Positions 1 to 12,084 of a stretch of DNA of 64,000 nt are shown here, in pieces. This DNA comes from Azorinus chamasolen (taxonomy: Eukaryota > Mollusca > Bivalvia > Cardiida > Solecurtidae): positions 30,275,932 through 30,339,931 of the forward strand of contig OY755240.1 of NCBI GenBank assembly GCA_963576725.1. Direction: 5' to 3'. The notes beneath the pieces are model-generated. The model did no database searches and was not told the origin of the DNA. It saw only the letters and a list, made by a program, of their open reading frames with translations. The stretch's first letter is position 1. Each line of letters starts with the position of its first letter. The position numbers were made by a program, and so were the translations under genes.

Positions 1-1184
1 ATTTACTGATCATTGGAGCCATACTAAGTCCGTTTCACAGAATAGTTTTAAATGTGTGTACTTTGTAGGTAAATAAATTGGGTGTATTTAATGGGCTAAT
101 TTTTGTCAAAAACAGGACTTTCAAAGCACAAGCTTATACTTTACATATGAGTTCAATGTTAGTGTGATTGATTAATTTTCAGTTCAATCGGCTCAAGCAT
201 TACAGAGGTGCTGCCCATTTATCAAATTCTGTATTCTCCGTGGAAGCCGCTGAATATGGTACTGTATACCCCGGCAGTTTTTGGCAAACTGGCCAATCAA
301 ATTCGAAGGATTTATTCTGACTGGCAATAAATTACGGTGTCCTGTTCGGGCCACACTAAATCTCGCCTGTTAGACAAGCGAGATTTAAGCAACACGCGAT
401 AATTAAAAATAATATAGGTTTAAAATTTCGCTTGTTTCCTCGCAAGGAAATAGGCGAAATTTTAAAGCCTCATTTTTCGCTAGTCTATGTGTTGGCAACA
501 CACGATAATTATCGCGTGTTGCTTAAAGGGGATGTCCCTACATTTGACGCGTTTCATAAATACTTAAAATATACAAAACTCATTTGTTTATATGCTGAAA
601 AGAAGTATATCACAAAAAGCCCCATGAAATTATCGTTTATAATGACAAAACATCCATGTGTTTGATATTGCTGATCCCGGTTTTACTCCCCGATGTTTCA
701 GTTTTATTCGGGTTGAGTTTAAGTTTCGTATATGTTCGCCCTATTCGCGATTCTCCGACCACTTCCGAGAAAGCTATTACGTAAACAATGGAGATGTCGG
801 ATGATCATCGGCAAAACGCGGAAGAATTTACGGAAAAGGTCGATAATATTGTGTTGTTGAACAAAATTATCAGTTATTGATGAAATCGGTTTATTTGTAT
901 CACATGGGCATTTTTCGATATAAGTTCAAATTGGGAACCTTCATAATAATTAATAGAGCATAACAAATACCAAGTTTTATGATATTATTGAAAATATGCG
1001 ATCATTGTGGGGACGTCCTCTTTAAATCTCTCATGTCCAACATGCGATATTTAGTGTGGTCCAAACAGGACATCGTACTACATAGATCCAATAAACTGTT
1101 ATGTTCAGTTGTGGCAGAAGGATTTTTCCCTTCCATGCAAACCATGCAACCAATATTAATTAGCAAGTGCTCCGATGGTTATTT
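1..1184. other. AT-rich stretch without a recognisable gene
   Basis: Only short unremarkable reading frames occur here and none matches a family I recognise. The one structured part is the nested inverted repeat at 385-526. No splice-bounded exon, tRNA or transposon end was seen elsewhere in the stretch. Confidence 0.5.
385..526. repeat. Nested inverted repeat, possible palindromic MITE
   Basis: A 20-bp perfect outer pair (385-404 and 507-526, TTAAGCAACACGCGATAATT and its complement) encloses a second pair (419-440 and 444-466, TTTAAAATTTCGC with its complement) with a 3-base loop. The DNA between the two pairs is unpaired. No target duplication was identified, so the element class is open. 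Confidence 0.75.
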
Positions 1185-1480
1185 GCGTGAAGTTAGCTGC
1201 CAGTTGACAGTTGCCAATTGAATCGCGAACACCCGGCTGACGAGTCAAATATAAGATACTCGCGAATTGTAAACTGGCGACTGGCAGTCAACTTCACTAT
1301 ACGGCTGCCAATTCAATATGAGCCAGTTGCAAATTCAAATATAACATAAGAAACTGTGTTTACATGTGAACCGTCAACTAGCAACTAGCAACCAGCTACC
1401 AATTACAATAAAACTTTATGAATTGTGATTAATAGCAAACCGTCAACTGGCAGCCAGCTTCCAATTCGACTTCTATTATC
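1185..1480 (-). repeat. Degenerate ~69-bp repeat array, inverted arm
   Basis: Several degenerate units carry CCGTCAACTGGCAGCCAGC-type sequence, the reverse complement of the array at 2930-3485. Units are more diverged than in the other arm. Together with the GATC-rich blocks inside, this forms the outer arm of a large inverted structure. Confidence 0.7.
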
Positions 1481-1499
1481 TCTAGATACATATTCATGT

Positions 1500-1880
1500 G
1501 AATTGATGAGATAGTGTGAGATGAGATGAAATGAGATAAGAATAGATCAGATATAAAGCTGATCGGAATCTGATCTGTATCTGGTTTGTATCAGATCAAC
1601 TCAGATCAACATCAGTTCAGACCCAGATACGATTATATTAGATCAGAATCTGATCTGGATCTGATCTAGTTCTGATCTAAATCTAATATTGTACTTATTT
1701 TGAGCAAAGCAGGTCGGATCAGATCTAGATCCAGGTCAGATCAGATTCGATTAGATCATATCATCCCAGATTACATGAAGTCAGACTAGATATGACCAGA
1801 TGAGATCCAGATCTTGATCCAGATCCAGATCAGATCGGATCATATCATATGTTTATCCAGTCTAAGTCAAGATCTATATA
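1500..1880. repeat. GATC-rich simple repeat, left inner arm
   Basis: The block is built from irregular GATCTG, GATCCA and GATCAG hexamers. GATC is palindromic, so the strand is undefined. A matching block lies at 2560-2905, on the other side of a unique centre. Confidence 0.75.
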
Positions 1881-1884
1881 GATA

Positions 1885-2555
1885 TGTTGATCCGGCTAAT
1901 TGGGCGGAGTTTGCAGTTACTGCACAGCATCTAAATTAATTCATATTGAGCTGAAAATTATTCTGCCACAACTCTGATGTGTTTCATTTTTACTTGCTTT
2001 GTTACATTGTTAACTTACTTCTGATTCGTTACAACTGTTTGAGAAACTATTGAACAAGTGTCAAACAGCTTGGATCCTCATCTCGTCGCCTCCTCTGGAT
2101 CCAAGGTGTTTACAAATGCAAGTCATATCGTGCTTAGCATAATAAAGGTCACAAAATACTTAGATAAATAACAGCTTTATTCAGGAGAACGAGTGAAAGG
2201 ATAATCGGTGATAGAGTTCAATAGATAGAGAACCTCGATCTATGCTGTTTAAAATCACACTTATTAAGTAAGATTTCACATTTTTAGAGCATACATTTAT
2301 TATTTTGTAGATTTTCATTATTTCAAGACTTTGCTGATCTTTATCTGGTTACATATTTTAACAGTCTGGATTCAAATCAGACGTTAAGATACGTCTTGTT
2401 TAATCTAGACTGGTAATGTTTATTTACTAACAATGTGTACAACCTGCTACAACGCATGTATGACTTGATAACATGACATAGAGTTGAGTCGCACATCAGT
2501 TAATCATGAATTTACCCATTGCGCACGCCAAAGTTACTCAACTACTCTCATTACA
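1885..2555. other. Unique centre of the inverted structure
   Basis: This stretch lies between the two GATC-rich blocks. It is AT-rich and has no long ORF, transposase motif or RNA gene that I can recognise. Confidence 0.45.
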
Positions 2556-2559
2556 TGAA

Positions 2560-2905
2560 CAACCCCAATTTGATCTGGATCTAGATCTCGTTTGATCTGG
2601 ATCTGATTTGGATCCGGATCTAGTCACTTCTAACCTGATATGGTATTATCTAATCTGATCTTGATCTGAGTTGGATCTGATCTGGATCCGATCTGGATTG
2701 AATCACTTCTGATTTGATCTGATTTTATGTGCATCTTGATCTAATCTGATCAGACATAATCTGGATGAGCGAAAAATCTAATTAAGATCAGATCCAGATC
2801 GGATCAGAGTCAGACCAGATCCTGATGATGTCCAGATCTATTCTAATCAGATATGGATATTGATCTGAATAGGATCTTGAAATATACATGATTTAAGCTG
2901 ATTTG
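2560..2905. repeat. GATC-rich simple repeat, right inner arm
   Basis: Irregular GATCTG/GATCCG/GATCTAG units mirror the block at 1500-1880. It abuts the ~69-bp tandem array that starts near 2930. Confidence 0.75.
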
Positions 2906-2929
2906 ATTTAATAGTTGACATGTTAAGAG

Positions 2930-3485
2930 TGGATTGGCAGCTGGCTGCCAGTTGCCAGTTGACGGTTCGTTAAACACAATACATGACGTAACATTTGTAT
3001 TGACAGCTGGCTGTCAGTTGCCAATAAACGGTTCACCTGTAAATATAGTTTCTTATGTTACGTTTGAATTGGCAGCTGGCTGTCAGTTGCCAGTTGACGG
3101 TTCGCCTGTAAACACAGCTTCTCATGCTATATTTGATTTGGCAGCTGGCTGCCAGTTGCCAGTTGACTGTGTGCTAATACAAAACAATGTCAGAAGTTAC
3201 ATTTGAATTGGCAGCTTATTGCCAGTTGCCAGTTCGCCTGTAAACAGAATTTGTTATGTTATATTTGAATTGGCAGCTGGCTGCCAGATGCCAGTTACCT
3301 ATTCGTAATCACCTATGTTTTGATAGTTTAAGAGCGAATTGTCAGCTGGCTGACAGTTGCCAGTTGACAATTCACATGACTATGTTTCTATGTATAATAA
3401 AATTCGAATTGGCAGCTGGCTGTCAGTTGCCAATTCACGGTTCTATAGTAATCACAATTCATGAAGTTTCATTTGAATTGGCTTC
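2930..3485 (+). repeat. ~69-bp tandem repeat, 8 units
   Basis: Units start near 2936, 3002, 3071, 3140, 3210, 3272, 3341 and 3411, so spacings run 62-70 bp. Each carries the dyad TGGCAGC-TG-GCTGCCA followed by GTTGCCAGTTGACGGTTCGCC. The array appears inverted at 1185-1480. Reading frames through it (for example 2934-3206) are repeat translations, not genes. Confidence 0.85.
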
Positions 3486-3494
3486 TATTGAAAC

Positions 3495-4110
3495 TATGTC
3501 AGGAAAATTTCAGGAATTTGTTTCCCCTGGTTTGTGGCAATCCTGAAATTGTGACTTTGGTCCATGTGGTCCTACCACTATCGTCAAGTCTTCTCAACAT
3601 AGTGTAGCACTGCCTTGGATACCTATCTGGTGACATAGTCACCAATGTTTTCAAGTATTTAATAAGTTTTACCATGTAGCTAACATTAAGGTGATACCTC
3701 CCACACTCACTCAATGCCATGAAGTTTGTCACATTTTGGTTCAAGCAGGCTATTCTCTTGCAAAAGTAAGTCTATATTTTTTCGATTATTTTAGACTGCC
3801 GATATCTCAATAGTTCAAATGAGTAAAAAATGATAGGTTTAACCATACTATTAAACAGTTTAAACGCGTCCTGATGTGAGAAATAACCGAACCTCTTCTG
3901 GAACCTTAGGATTGCGTTTATTGCTTTCATTGCTTGTAAGGCTATAGTCTTTTGTGTTTTTGTCCACGTTAGTTTGGATGTAAAATACGCCCCAAGTATT
4001 TATAAAATGGCACTACTTATATCTCATTATCTTTGTAAAACCACTTTTCGTAGTTTCTTAACCTACCACCGTTCCTAAAGACCACCACTGTTGATTTCAT
4101 ACCAGTGCTA
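3495..4110 (-). pseudogene. LINE reverse transcriptase C-terminal fragment
   Basis: On the minus strand, reading from about 4110 down to 3495, broken frames give VVFRNGGRLRNYEKW, then KYLGAYFTSKLTWTK, then an AINAILRFQKRFGYFS-like segment. They end with FMALSECGRYHLNVSYMVK and RYPRQCYTMLRRLDDSGRTTW. I recognise this order from the C-terminal third of non-LTR retrotransposon ORF2 proteins that are common in molluscs. The copy has stop codons and frame changes (around 4030 and 3750) and lacks the endonuclease and the catalytic RT core. It is a 5'-truncated dead copy lying between the 69-bp array and the 68-bp satellite. The clade is uncertain (CR1-like or Jockey-like). Confidence 0.7.
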
Positions 4111-4349
4111 TCATTGTATACATGTATATAGTTTATAAGAAATTGGAATGTAAATGCTGACACTAGATATGTGTTCCTTATTCAACATATTGAAACCAAA
4201 GTGTTATATATGTTGCCATATAAGGATTATCATTTTGTTTATGTAACAGGTTAACTTGACTTAGTTCTTTTTGCATGAGTGAAACGTTCGTAAAATGGAC
4301 GTGACATTATGTTTTTATTTCCAGTTCTTAGTTAAAAGAGCCTAACATA

Positions 4350-7300
4350 ATTAAATCATTAACTGGATGTGAAGTTAATTACTTATGCCCGGTTCGTTAT
4401 TCAAAATCATTAATATAATGGAATCAGTAACTGGATGTGAAGGTAGTTACTAATTCCCTGTTACTTATTCAAAAATAGCGAATATAATTGAATAAGTAAA
4501 TGGATGTGAAATTAGTTTCTTATTCCCGGTTCCTTATTCAGAAGGCCTGTTTCAACGGAATCAGTAACTGAATGTGACGTTAGTTACGTATTCCCAATTC
4601 CTTATTCCAAATAACGAAAATAATTGAATACGTAACTAGATGTGAAGTTAGCTACTTGTTCCCGGTTCGTTATTCACAAAAACGAAAATAATCGAATAAG
4701 TAACTGGATGTGAAGTAAGCTACTTATTCCCGGTTCGTTATTCAGAATAACGAATACAATCGAATAAGTAACGGGGTGTGAAGTTGGCTACTTATTCCCG
4801 GTTCCTTATTCACAAAAACGAAACTATCGAATAAGTAACTGGATGTGAAGTTAGCTACTTATTCCCGGTTCGTTATTCACAAAAACGAAAATAATCGAAT
4901 AAGTAACGGGATGTGAAGTTAGCTACTTATTCCCGGTTCGCTATTCAAATTAACGAAAATAATTGAATAAGTAACGGGATGTGAAGTTAGCTACTTATTC
5001 CCGGTTCGTTATTCAGAATAACGAAAATAATTGAATAAGTAACTGGACGTGAAGTTAGCTACTTATTCCCGGTTCGTTATTCAGAATAACGAAAATAATC
5101 GAATAAGTAACTGGATGTGAAGTTAGCTACTTATTCCCAGTTCCTCATTCAAAATAACGAAAATAATCGAATAAGTAACGGGATGCGAAGTTAGCTACTT
5201 ATTCCCGGTTCGTTATTCACAAAAACGAAAATAATCGAATAAGTAACGGGATGTGAAGTTAGCTACTTATTCCCGGTTCGCTATTCAAATTAACGAAAAT
5301 AATTGAATAAGTAACGGGATGTGAAGTTAGCTACCTATTCCCGGTTCGTTATTCAGAATAACGAAAATAATCGAATAAGTAACGGGATGTGAAGTTAGCT
5401 ACTTATTCCCGGTTCGTTATTCAGAACAGCGAAAATAATCGAATAAGTAACGGGATGTGAAGTTAGCTACTTATTCCCGGTTCGTTATTCAGAATAACGA
5501 AAATAGTCGAATAAGTAACGGGATATGAAATAAGCTACCTATTCCCGGTTCGTTATTCACAAAAACGAAAATAATTGAATAAGTAACGGGATGTGAAGTT
5601 AGCTACTTATTCCCGGTTCGTCATTCAGAACAACGAAAATAATCGAATAAGTAACGGGATGTGAAGTTAGCTACTTATTCCCGGTTCCTTATTCAAAATA
5701 ACGAAAATAATTGAATAAGTAACGGGATGTGAAGTTAGCTACTTATTCCCGGTTCGTTATTCAAAATAACGAAAATAATTGAATAAGTAACGGGATGTGA
5801 AGTTAGCTACTTATTCCCGGTTCGTTATTCGGAACAACGAAACTAATCGAATAAGTAACGGGATGTGAAGTTAGCTACTTATTCCCGGTTCGTTATTCAC
5901 AAAAACGAAAATAATCGAATAAGTAACGGGGTGTGAAGTTAGCTACTTATTCCCGGTTCGTTATTCAGAATAGCGAAAATAATTGAATAAGTAACTGGAC
6001 ATGAAGTTAGCTACTTATTCCCGGTTCGTTATTCAGAATAACGAAGATAATCGAATAAGTAACGGGATGTGAAGTTAGCTACTTATTCCCGGTTCGTCAT
6101 TCAGAATAACGAAAATAATCGAATAAGTAACGGGATGTGAAGTTAGCTACTTATTCCCGGTTAGTTATTCACAAAAACGAAAATAATCGAATAAGTAACG
6201 GGATGTGAAGTTAGCTACTTATTCCCGGTTCGTTATTCGGAACAACGAAACTAATCGAATAAGTAACGGGATGTGAAGTTAGCTACTTATTCCCGGTTCG
6301 TTATTCACAAAAACGAAAATAATCGAATAAGTAACGGGGTGTGTAGTTAGCTACTTATTCCCGGTTCGTTATTCAGAATAGCGAAAATAATTGAATAAGT
6401 AACTGGACATGAAGTTAGCTACTTATTCCCGGTTCGTTATTCAGAATAACGAAGATAATCGAATAAGTAACGGGATGTGAAGTTAGCTACTTATTCCCGG
6501 TTCGTCATTCAGAATAACGAAAATAATCGAATAAGTAACTGGATGTGAAGTTAGCTACTTATTCCCGGTTCGTTATTCACAAAAACGAAAATAATCGAAT
6601 AAGTAACGGGATGTGAAGTTAGCTACTTATTCCCGGTTCGCTATTCAAATTAACGAAAATAATTGAATAAGTAACGGGATGTGAAGTTAGCTACTTATTC
6701 CCGGTTCGTTATTCAGAATAACGAAAATAATCGAATAAGTAACGGGATGTGAAGTTAGCTACTTATTCCCGGTTCGTTATTCACAAAACGAAAATAATCG
6801 AATAAGTAACTGGACGTGAAGTTAGCTACTTATTCCCGGTTCGTTATTCAAAATAACGAAACTATTTGAATAAGTAACGGAATGTGAAGTTAGCTACTTA
6901 TTCCCGGTTCGTTATTCACAAAAACGAAAATAATTGAATAAGTAACGGGATGTGAAGTTAGCTACTTATTCCCGGTTCGTCATTCAAAACAACGAAAATA
7001 ATTGAATAAGTAACGGGATTTGAAGTTAGCTACTTATTCCCGGTTCCTTATTCAAAATAACGAAAATAATTGAATAAGTAACGGGATGTGAAGTTAGCTA
7101 CTTATTCCCGGTTCGTTATTCAGAATAACGAACATAATTGAATAAGTAACGGGGTGTGAAGTTAGCTACTTATTCCCGGTTCGTTATTCACAAAAACGAA
7201 AATAATCGAATAAGTAACGGGGTGTGAAGTTAGCTACTTATTCCCGGTTCGTTATTCAGAATAACGAAAATAATTGAATAAGTAACTGGACGTGAAGTTA

Positions 7301-10096
7301 GCTACTTATTCCCGGTTCGTTATTTAGAATAACGAAGATAATCGAATAAGTAACGGGATGTGAAGTTAGCTACTTATTCCCGGTTCGTCATTCAGAATAA
7401 CGAAAATAATCGAATAAGTAACGGGATGTGAAGTTAGCTACTTATTCCCGGTTCGTTATTCAAAATAACGAAAATAATTGAATAAATAACGGGATGTGAA
7501 GTTAGCTACTTATTCCCGGTTCGTTATTCAGAATAACGAACATAATCGAATAAGTAACTGCACGTGAAGTTAGCTACTTATTCCCGGTTCGTTATTCAAA
7601 ATAACGAAAATAATTGAATAAGTAACGGGATGTTAAGTTAGCTACTTATTCCCGGTTCGTTATTCGGAACAACGAAAATAATCGAATAAGTAACGGGATG
7701 TGAAGTTAGCTACTTATTCCCAGTTCCTCATTCAAAATAACGAAAATAATCGAATAAGTAACGGGATGTGAAGTTAGCTACTTATTCCCGGTTCGCTATT
7801 CAAATTAACGAAAATAATTGAATAAGTAACGGGATGTGACGTTAGCTACTTATTCCCGGTTCGTTATTCAGAATAACGAAAATAATCGAATAAGTAACGG
7901 GATGTGAAGTTAGCTACTTATTCCCGGTTCGTTATTCACAAAACGAAAATAATCGAATAAGTAACTGGACGTGAAGTGGGCTACTTATTCCCGGTACGTT
8001 ATTCAAAATAACGAAAATAATTGAATAAGTAACGGGATGTGAAGTTAGCTACTTATTCCCGGTTCGTTATTCAGAACAACGAAAATAATCGAATAAGTAA
8101 CGGGATGTGAAGTTAGCTACTTATTCCCGGTTCGTTATTCAGAATAACGAAAATAATCGAATAAGTAACGGGATGTGAAGTTAGCTACTTATTCCCGGTT
8201 CGTTATTCACAAAAACGAAATTAATCGAATAAGTAACTGGACGTGAAGTTGGCTACTTATTCCCGGTTCGTTATTCAAAATAACGAAAATATTTGAATAA
8301 GTAACGGGATGTGAAGTTAGCTACTTATTCCCGGTTCGTTATTCAGAACAACGAAAATAATCGAATAAGTAACGGGATGTGAAGTTAGCTACTTATTCCC
8401 GGTTCGTTATTCAGAATAACGAAAAATAGTCGAATAAGTAACGGGATATGAAATTAGCTACCTATTCCCGGTTCGTTATTCACAAAAACGAAAATAATCG
8501 AATAAGTAACGGGATGTGAAGTTAGCTACTTATTCCCGGTTCGTTATTCAGAATAACGAAAATAGTCGAATAAGTAACGGGATGTGAAGTTAGCTACTTA
8601 TTCCCGGTTCGTTATTCACAAAAACGAAAACAATCGAATAAGTAACGGGATGTGAAGTTAGCTACTTATTCCCGGTTCGCTATTCAAATTAACGAAAATA
8701 ATTGAATAAGTAACGGGATGTGAAGTTAGCTACTTATTCCCGGTTCGTTATTCAGAATAACGAAAATAATCGAATAAGTAACGGGATGTGAAGTTAGCTA
8801 CTTATTCCCGGTTCGTTATTCACAAAACGAAAATAATCGAATAAGTAACTGGACGTGAAGTTGGCTACTTATTCCCGGTTCGTTATTCAAAATAACGAAA
8901 ATATTTGAATAAGTAACGGGATGTGAAGTTAGCTACTTATTCCCGGTTCGTTATTCAGAACAACGAAAATAATCGAATAAGTAACGGGATGTGAAGTTAG
9001 CTACTTATTCACGGTTCGTTATTCAGAATAACGAAAATAATCGAATAAGTAACGGGATGTGAAGTTAGCTACTTATTCCCGGTTCGTTATTCACAAAAAC
9101 GAAAATAATCGAATAAGTAACTGGACGTGAAGTTGGCTACTTATTCCCGGTTCGTTATTCAAAATAACGAAAATATTTGAATAAGTAACGGGATGTGAAG
9201 TTAGCTACTTATTCCCGGTTCGTTATTCAGAACAACGAAAATAATCGAATAAGTAACGGGATGTGAAGTTAGCTACTTATTCCCGGTTCGTTATTCAGAA
9301 TAACGAAAATAGTCGAATAAGTAACGGGATATGAAATTAGCTACCTATTCCCGGTTCGTTATTCACAAAAACGAAAATAATCGAATAAGTAACGGGATGT
9401 GAAGTTAGCTACTTATTCCCGGTTCGTTATTCAGAATAATGAAAATAATCGAATAAGTAACGGGATGTGAAGTTAGCTACTTATTCCCGGTTCGTTATTC
9501 ACAAGAACGAAAAAAATCGAATAAGTAACGGGATATGAAGTTAGCTACTTATTCCCGGTTCGTTATTCACAAAAACGAAAATATCGAATAAGTAACGGGG
9601 TGTGAAGTTAGCTACTTATTCCCGGTTCGTTATTCAGAATAACGAAAATAGTCGAATAAGTAACGGGATGTGACGTTAGCTACCTATTCCCGGTTCCTTA
9701 TTCACAAAAACGAAAATAATCGAATAAGTAACGGGATGTGAAGTTAGCTACTTATTCCCGGTTCCTTATTCACAAAAACGAAAATATCGAATAAGTAACT
9801 GGATGTGAAGTTAGCTACCTATTCCCGGTTCCTTATTCAGAAAGACGAAAATAATCGAATAAGTAACGGGATGTGAAGTTAGCTACTTATTCCCGGTTCG
9901 TTATTCAAAATAACGAAAAATAATTGAATAAGTAACGGGATGTGAAGTTAGCTACTTATTCCCGGTTCGTTATTCAGAATAACGAATATAATTGAATAAG
10001 TAACTGAGTGTGAAGTTAGCTACTTATTCCCGGTTCGTTATTCACAAAAACGAAAACAGTCGAATAAGTAACGGGGTGTGAAGTTAGCTACTTGTT
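4350..10096 (+). repeat. 68-bp satellite array, about 84 monomers
   Basis: The monomer is GAATAAGTAACGGGATGTGA, then AGTTAGCTACTTATTCCCGG, then TTCGTTATTCAGAATAACGA, then AAATAATC, 68 bp in all. A marked variant (CTATTCAAAT) recurs at 4941, 5281, 6641, 7796 and 8680, always close to multiples of 68, so length is tightly kept. Each monomer has two dyads: TTCGTTATTC opposite GAATAACGAA, and GAATAAGTA opposite TACTTATTC. The first ~200 bp (to ~4560) are diverged, while the right end stops abruptly. Groups of variant monomers recur as blocks (the block from 5831 repeats at 6239, 408 bp or 6 monomers later), showing higher-order duplication. A centromeric or heterochromatic role is possible but not shown. 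Confidence 0.95.
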
Positions 10097-10162
10097 TGCT
10101 ATTGAACATTCACAATCCATTGAATGTCGAACAGGGAACAAGGAACAAGTAGCCAACTTCAC
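10077..10162. repeat. Inverted cap at the satellite's right end
   Basis: The last satellite sequence, GTGAAGTTAGCTACTTGTT, is followed after ~45 bp by its near reverse complement AACAAGTAGCCAACTTCAC. A smaller dyad between them pairs ACATTCA with TGAATGT. The array therefore ends in a hairpin made of its own monomer. Confidence 0.7.
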
Positions 10163-10202
10163 GGACATAGCCAAATTTCCATATATATATCTGGAATATC
10201 CC

Positions 10203-10428
10203 CTCTAATTCCTTATCCTGTTTTCTGCAACCCGTGTTTGCAAACAGTTTGGATTCCAATGAGGTGTCAAGTAATTTGGCGTCTCATCAGTATCCAAACT
10301 GTTTGACATTGGTCCATAGATTTTCATAAGCTTGATCGGATTGGAAGAAGGCAAAATTGCCCCAGGTCCAAGTCTGAGCAAACATTTTTTTGTTTTTGTT
10401 TTTGTTTCGTTCCAGAGCGATGTAATGG
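10203..10428. mobile_element. piggyBac-like MITE, GGATCC-hairpin family (A)
   Basis: The copy contains the AAACAGTTTGGAT / ATCCAAACTGTTTG stem around 10236-10308 with a GTCTCATC arm. It ends in GG followed by TTAA at 10429-10432. The 5' end is eroded, so the left boundary is approximate. Confidence 0.55.
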
Positions 10429-10575
10429 TTAACATAGCTGATGGTAATTGTTAGACCGAATGACTCTTTTATAAAAGCATCATCACTGCTTAGGACAAAT
10501 GTGTTTCAAGTTAGTGATTAATCAAAGACTCTTTAACATCCAGCATGCTGTGGGCGGATGAGCTATTATCTGTGC

Positions 10576-10640
10576 AAACAGTTTGGACCCAGATGAGACG
10601 CCGAGTAATTCGGTGTCTCATCAGGATCTAAACTGTTTGA
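10576..10640. repeat. Family A hairpin
   Basis: The stem is AAACAGTTTGGACCC-AGATGAGACGCCGAG opposite its complement with centre GAGTAATTCGG. One arm reads CCAGATGAG and the other, complemented, CCTGATGAG. Element ends were not found. Confidence 0.7.
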
Positions 10641-10784
10641 AACTCTGGCCATGTTGTTGACAAAATGCAAGATAAATAATATGTTTCAACTGAAGTAGAT
10701 AACAGTTTTCTACAAACAAATAGGTTGCTCCGCAACCAAAGGATGAATAAACCTAAGCATTACGACTAAATACAACCGCTAGTC

Positions 10785-10785
<1 letters not shown>

Positions 10786-10863
<78 letters not shown>
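10786..10863. repeat. (AT)n microsatellite
   Basis: This is an almost pure TA dinucleotide run of about 78 bp. Confidence 0.95.
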
Positions 10864-10864
<1 letters not shown>

Positions 10865-11132
10865 TGAAGACAGTGTACAAATACAATTGGGGACCCAGTT
10901 CTTGTTTAACATTCAGTATGGTGATCTATTTGCTTTGAAAACAAATACCATCCATCCTCTGAAGTTTTCAAAATTAATGGTGTATTCATTGATTCTATTA
11001 AAATGCAATCAGTTCCAAACCGTTTCAAACAGTTTTAACCCTTTAATCCATCAATATTCATGTAAGTAGTAATGACATCATGCATATTGATTAGCTGTAT
11101 ATTTAAAATAACACATAACATACATATGTTAA

Positions 11133-11349
11133 CCATTCGCTTGCTATTCACGTCAATATACCTACATGTACCTGTAAATAGTGCAGACCCAGATGAGACA
11201 GCTCCTGCAGGAGCTGTCTCATCAGGGTCTGCACTATTTACACGTTGAAATACAGCGAAATACGTGTACACAGTGAAGATATGTGTAATTATACATCAGG
11301 GCATGGGTAAAGAAGGAGAAATGTATTTTAAAATTCAGCAAGAGAAGGG
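11133..11349. mobile_element. piggyBac-like MITE, GCAGACC-hairpin family (F)
   Basis: TTAA flanks both ends (11129-11132 and 11350-11353). Ends are CCATTCGCTTGCT and AGCAAGAGAAGGG. The internal hairpin (about 11177-11245) reads AGTGCAGACCCAGATGAGAC and GCTCCTGCAGGAGC at the axis. TTAA duplication with CC[CA]TT ends is the piggyBac hallmark. No transposase is encoded. Confidence 0.85.
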
Positions 11350-11739
11350 TTAACCAAGACAGAATGTGTAGAATTAGATCTATATTATGCTGTAAGCAGA
11401 CGGAGCCGTCTGATCGGGGTCTACTTTGTTTGAAAAGACGTAGTAAAGGATTAATACTAATACAATTACAAATTGCTCGGCTTCTCGTCTTGATCTAAAC
11501 TGCTAGCAAATACTATTATAAAATCGCCCATTGCAGGCAGGCTAAAGAGTGGTTATAATTGATAAACTGATTCATATTCAACGCGTTCTACTTCATTTGC
11601 AGAGGCGACACAATCTGGCTATCCCTGAACCCTGAACTAATTTTAGAACAAAATGAATATTAACTGATGGGCAAACTTTTATTGGCAGAAAATGCCATCG
11701 ATTTCAGTTGCGACAATTGCACTTCATTTCAACATCGCA

Positions 11740-11815
11740 GAGAATCAAACATGTTGGATCCTAATGAAACGCCAAGTTACTCGACGTTTCATCCTGATCC
11801 AAACTGTTTGCATGA
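11740..11815. repeat. Family A hairpin, diverged
   Basis: GTTGGATCCTAATGAAACGCC pairs with a GGCGTTTCAT-type arm (here ACGTTTCATC), centre AAGTTACTCG, followed by GATCCAAACTGTTTG. The surrounding element is too eroded to bound. Confidence 0.55.
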
Positions 11816-12084
11816 CAGCAGGATGACAGTTAATCTATTCGCCATGATGATGCAATAGTTCATGTATAACTATTTATGCCAATAGATCAACTAGTCTCAG
11901 AAAGATACGTAATTGTGTAATTTGTGACTGTTCAAGGAGCTGACAGGTCATTGGTTGTTTATATTATGAAACTGACATTGCTGAACTAAAATATCATATT
12001 CCCTAAGTCTTGGGATATCTTCTCTACAAAATTACAGCTTAACGAGGGCATTCTGAGGGCTTAGTGACTATTGAATCCATAATA

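Noticed and set aside
1500..2905. Regulatory or methylation-control meaning of dense GATC
   Set aside because: The GATC blocks are irregular simple repeats, and no adenine methylation system is implied in this eukaryotic sequence.
2934..3206. Repeat protein with AAGCQLPVDGSP units
   Set aside because: The protein repeat mirrors the ~69-bp DNA repeat, and units of 66, 69, 70 and 62 bp do not keep one frame.
4350..10096. CRISPR-like array (regular 68-bp units)
   Set aside because: There are no unique spacers between repeats; every base of the unit is repeated and the setting is a eukaryotic genome.
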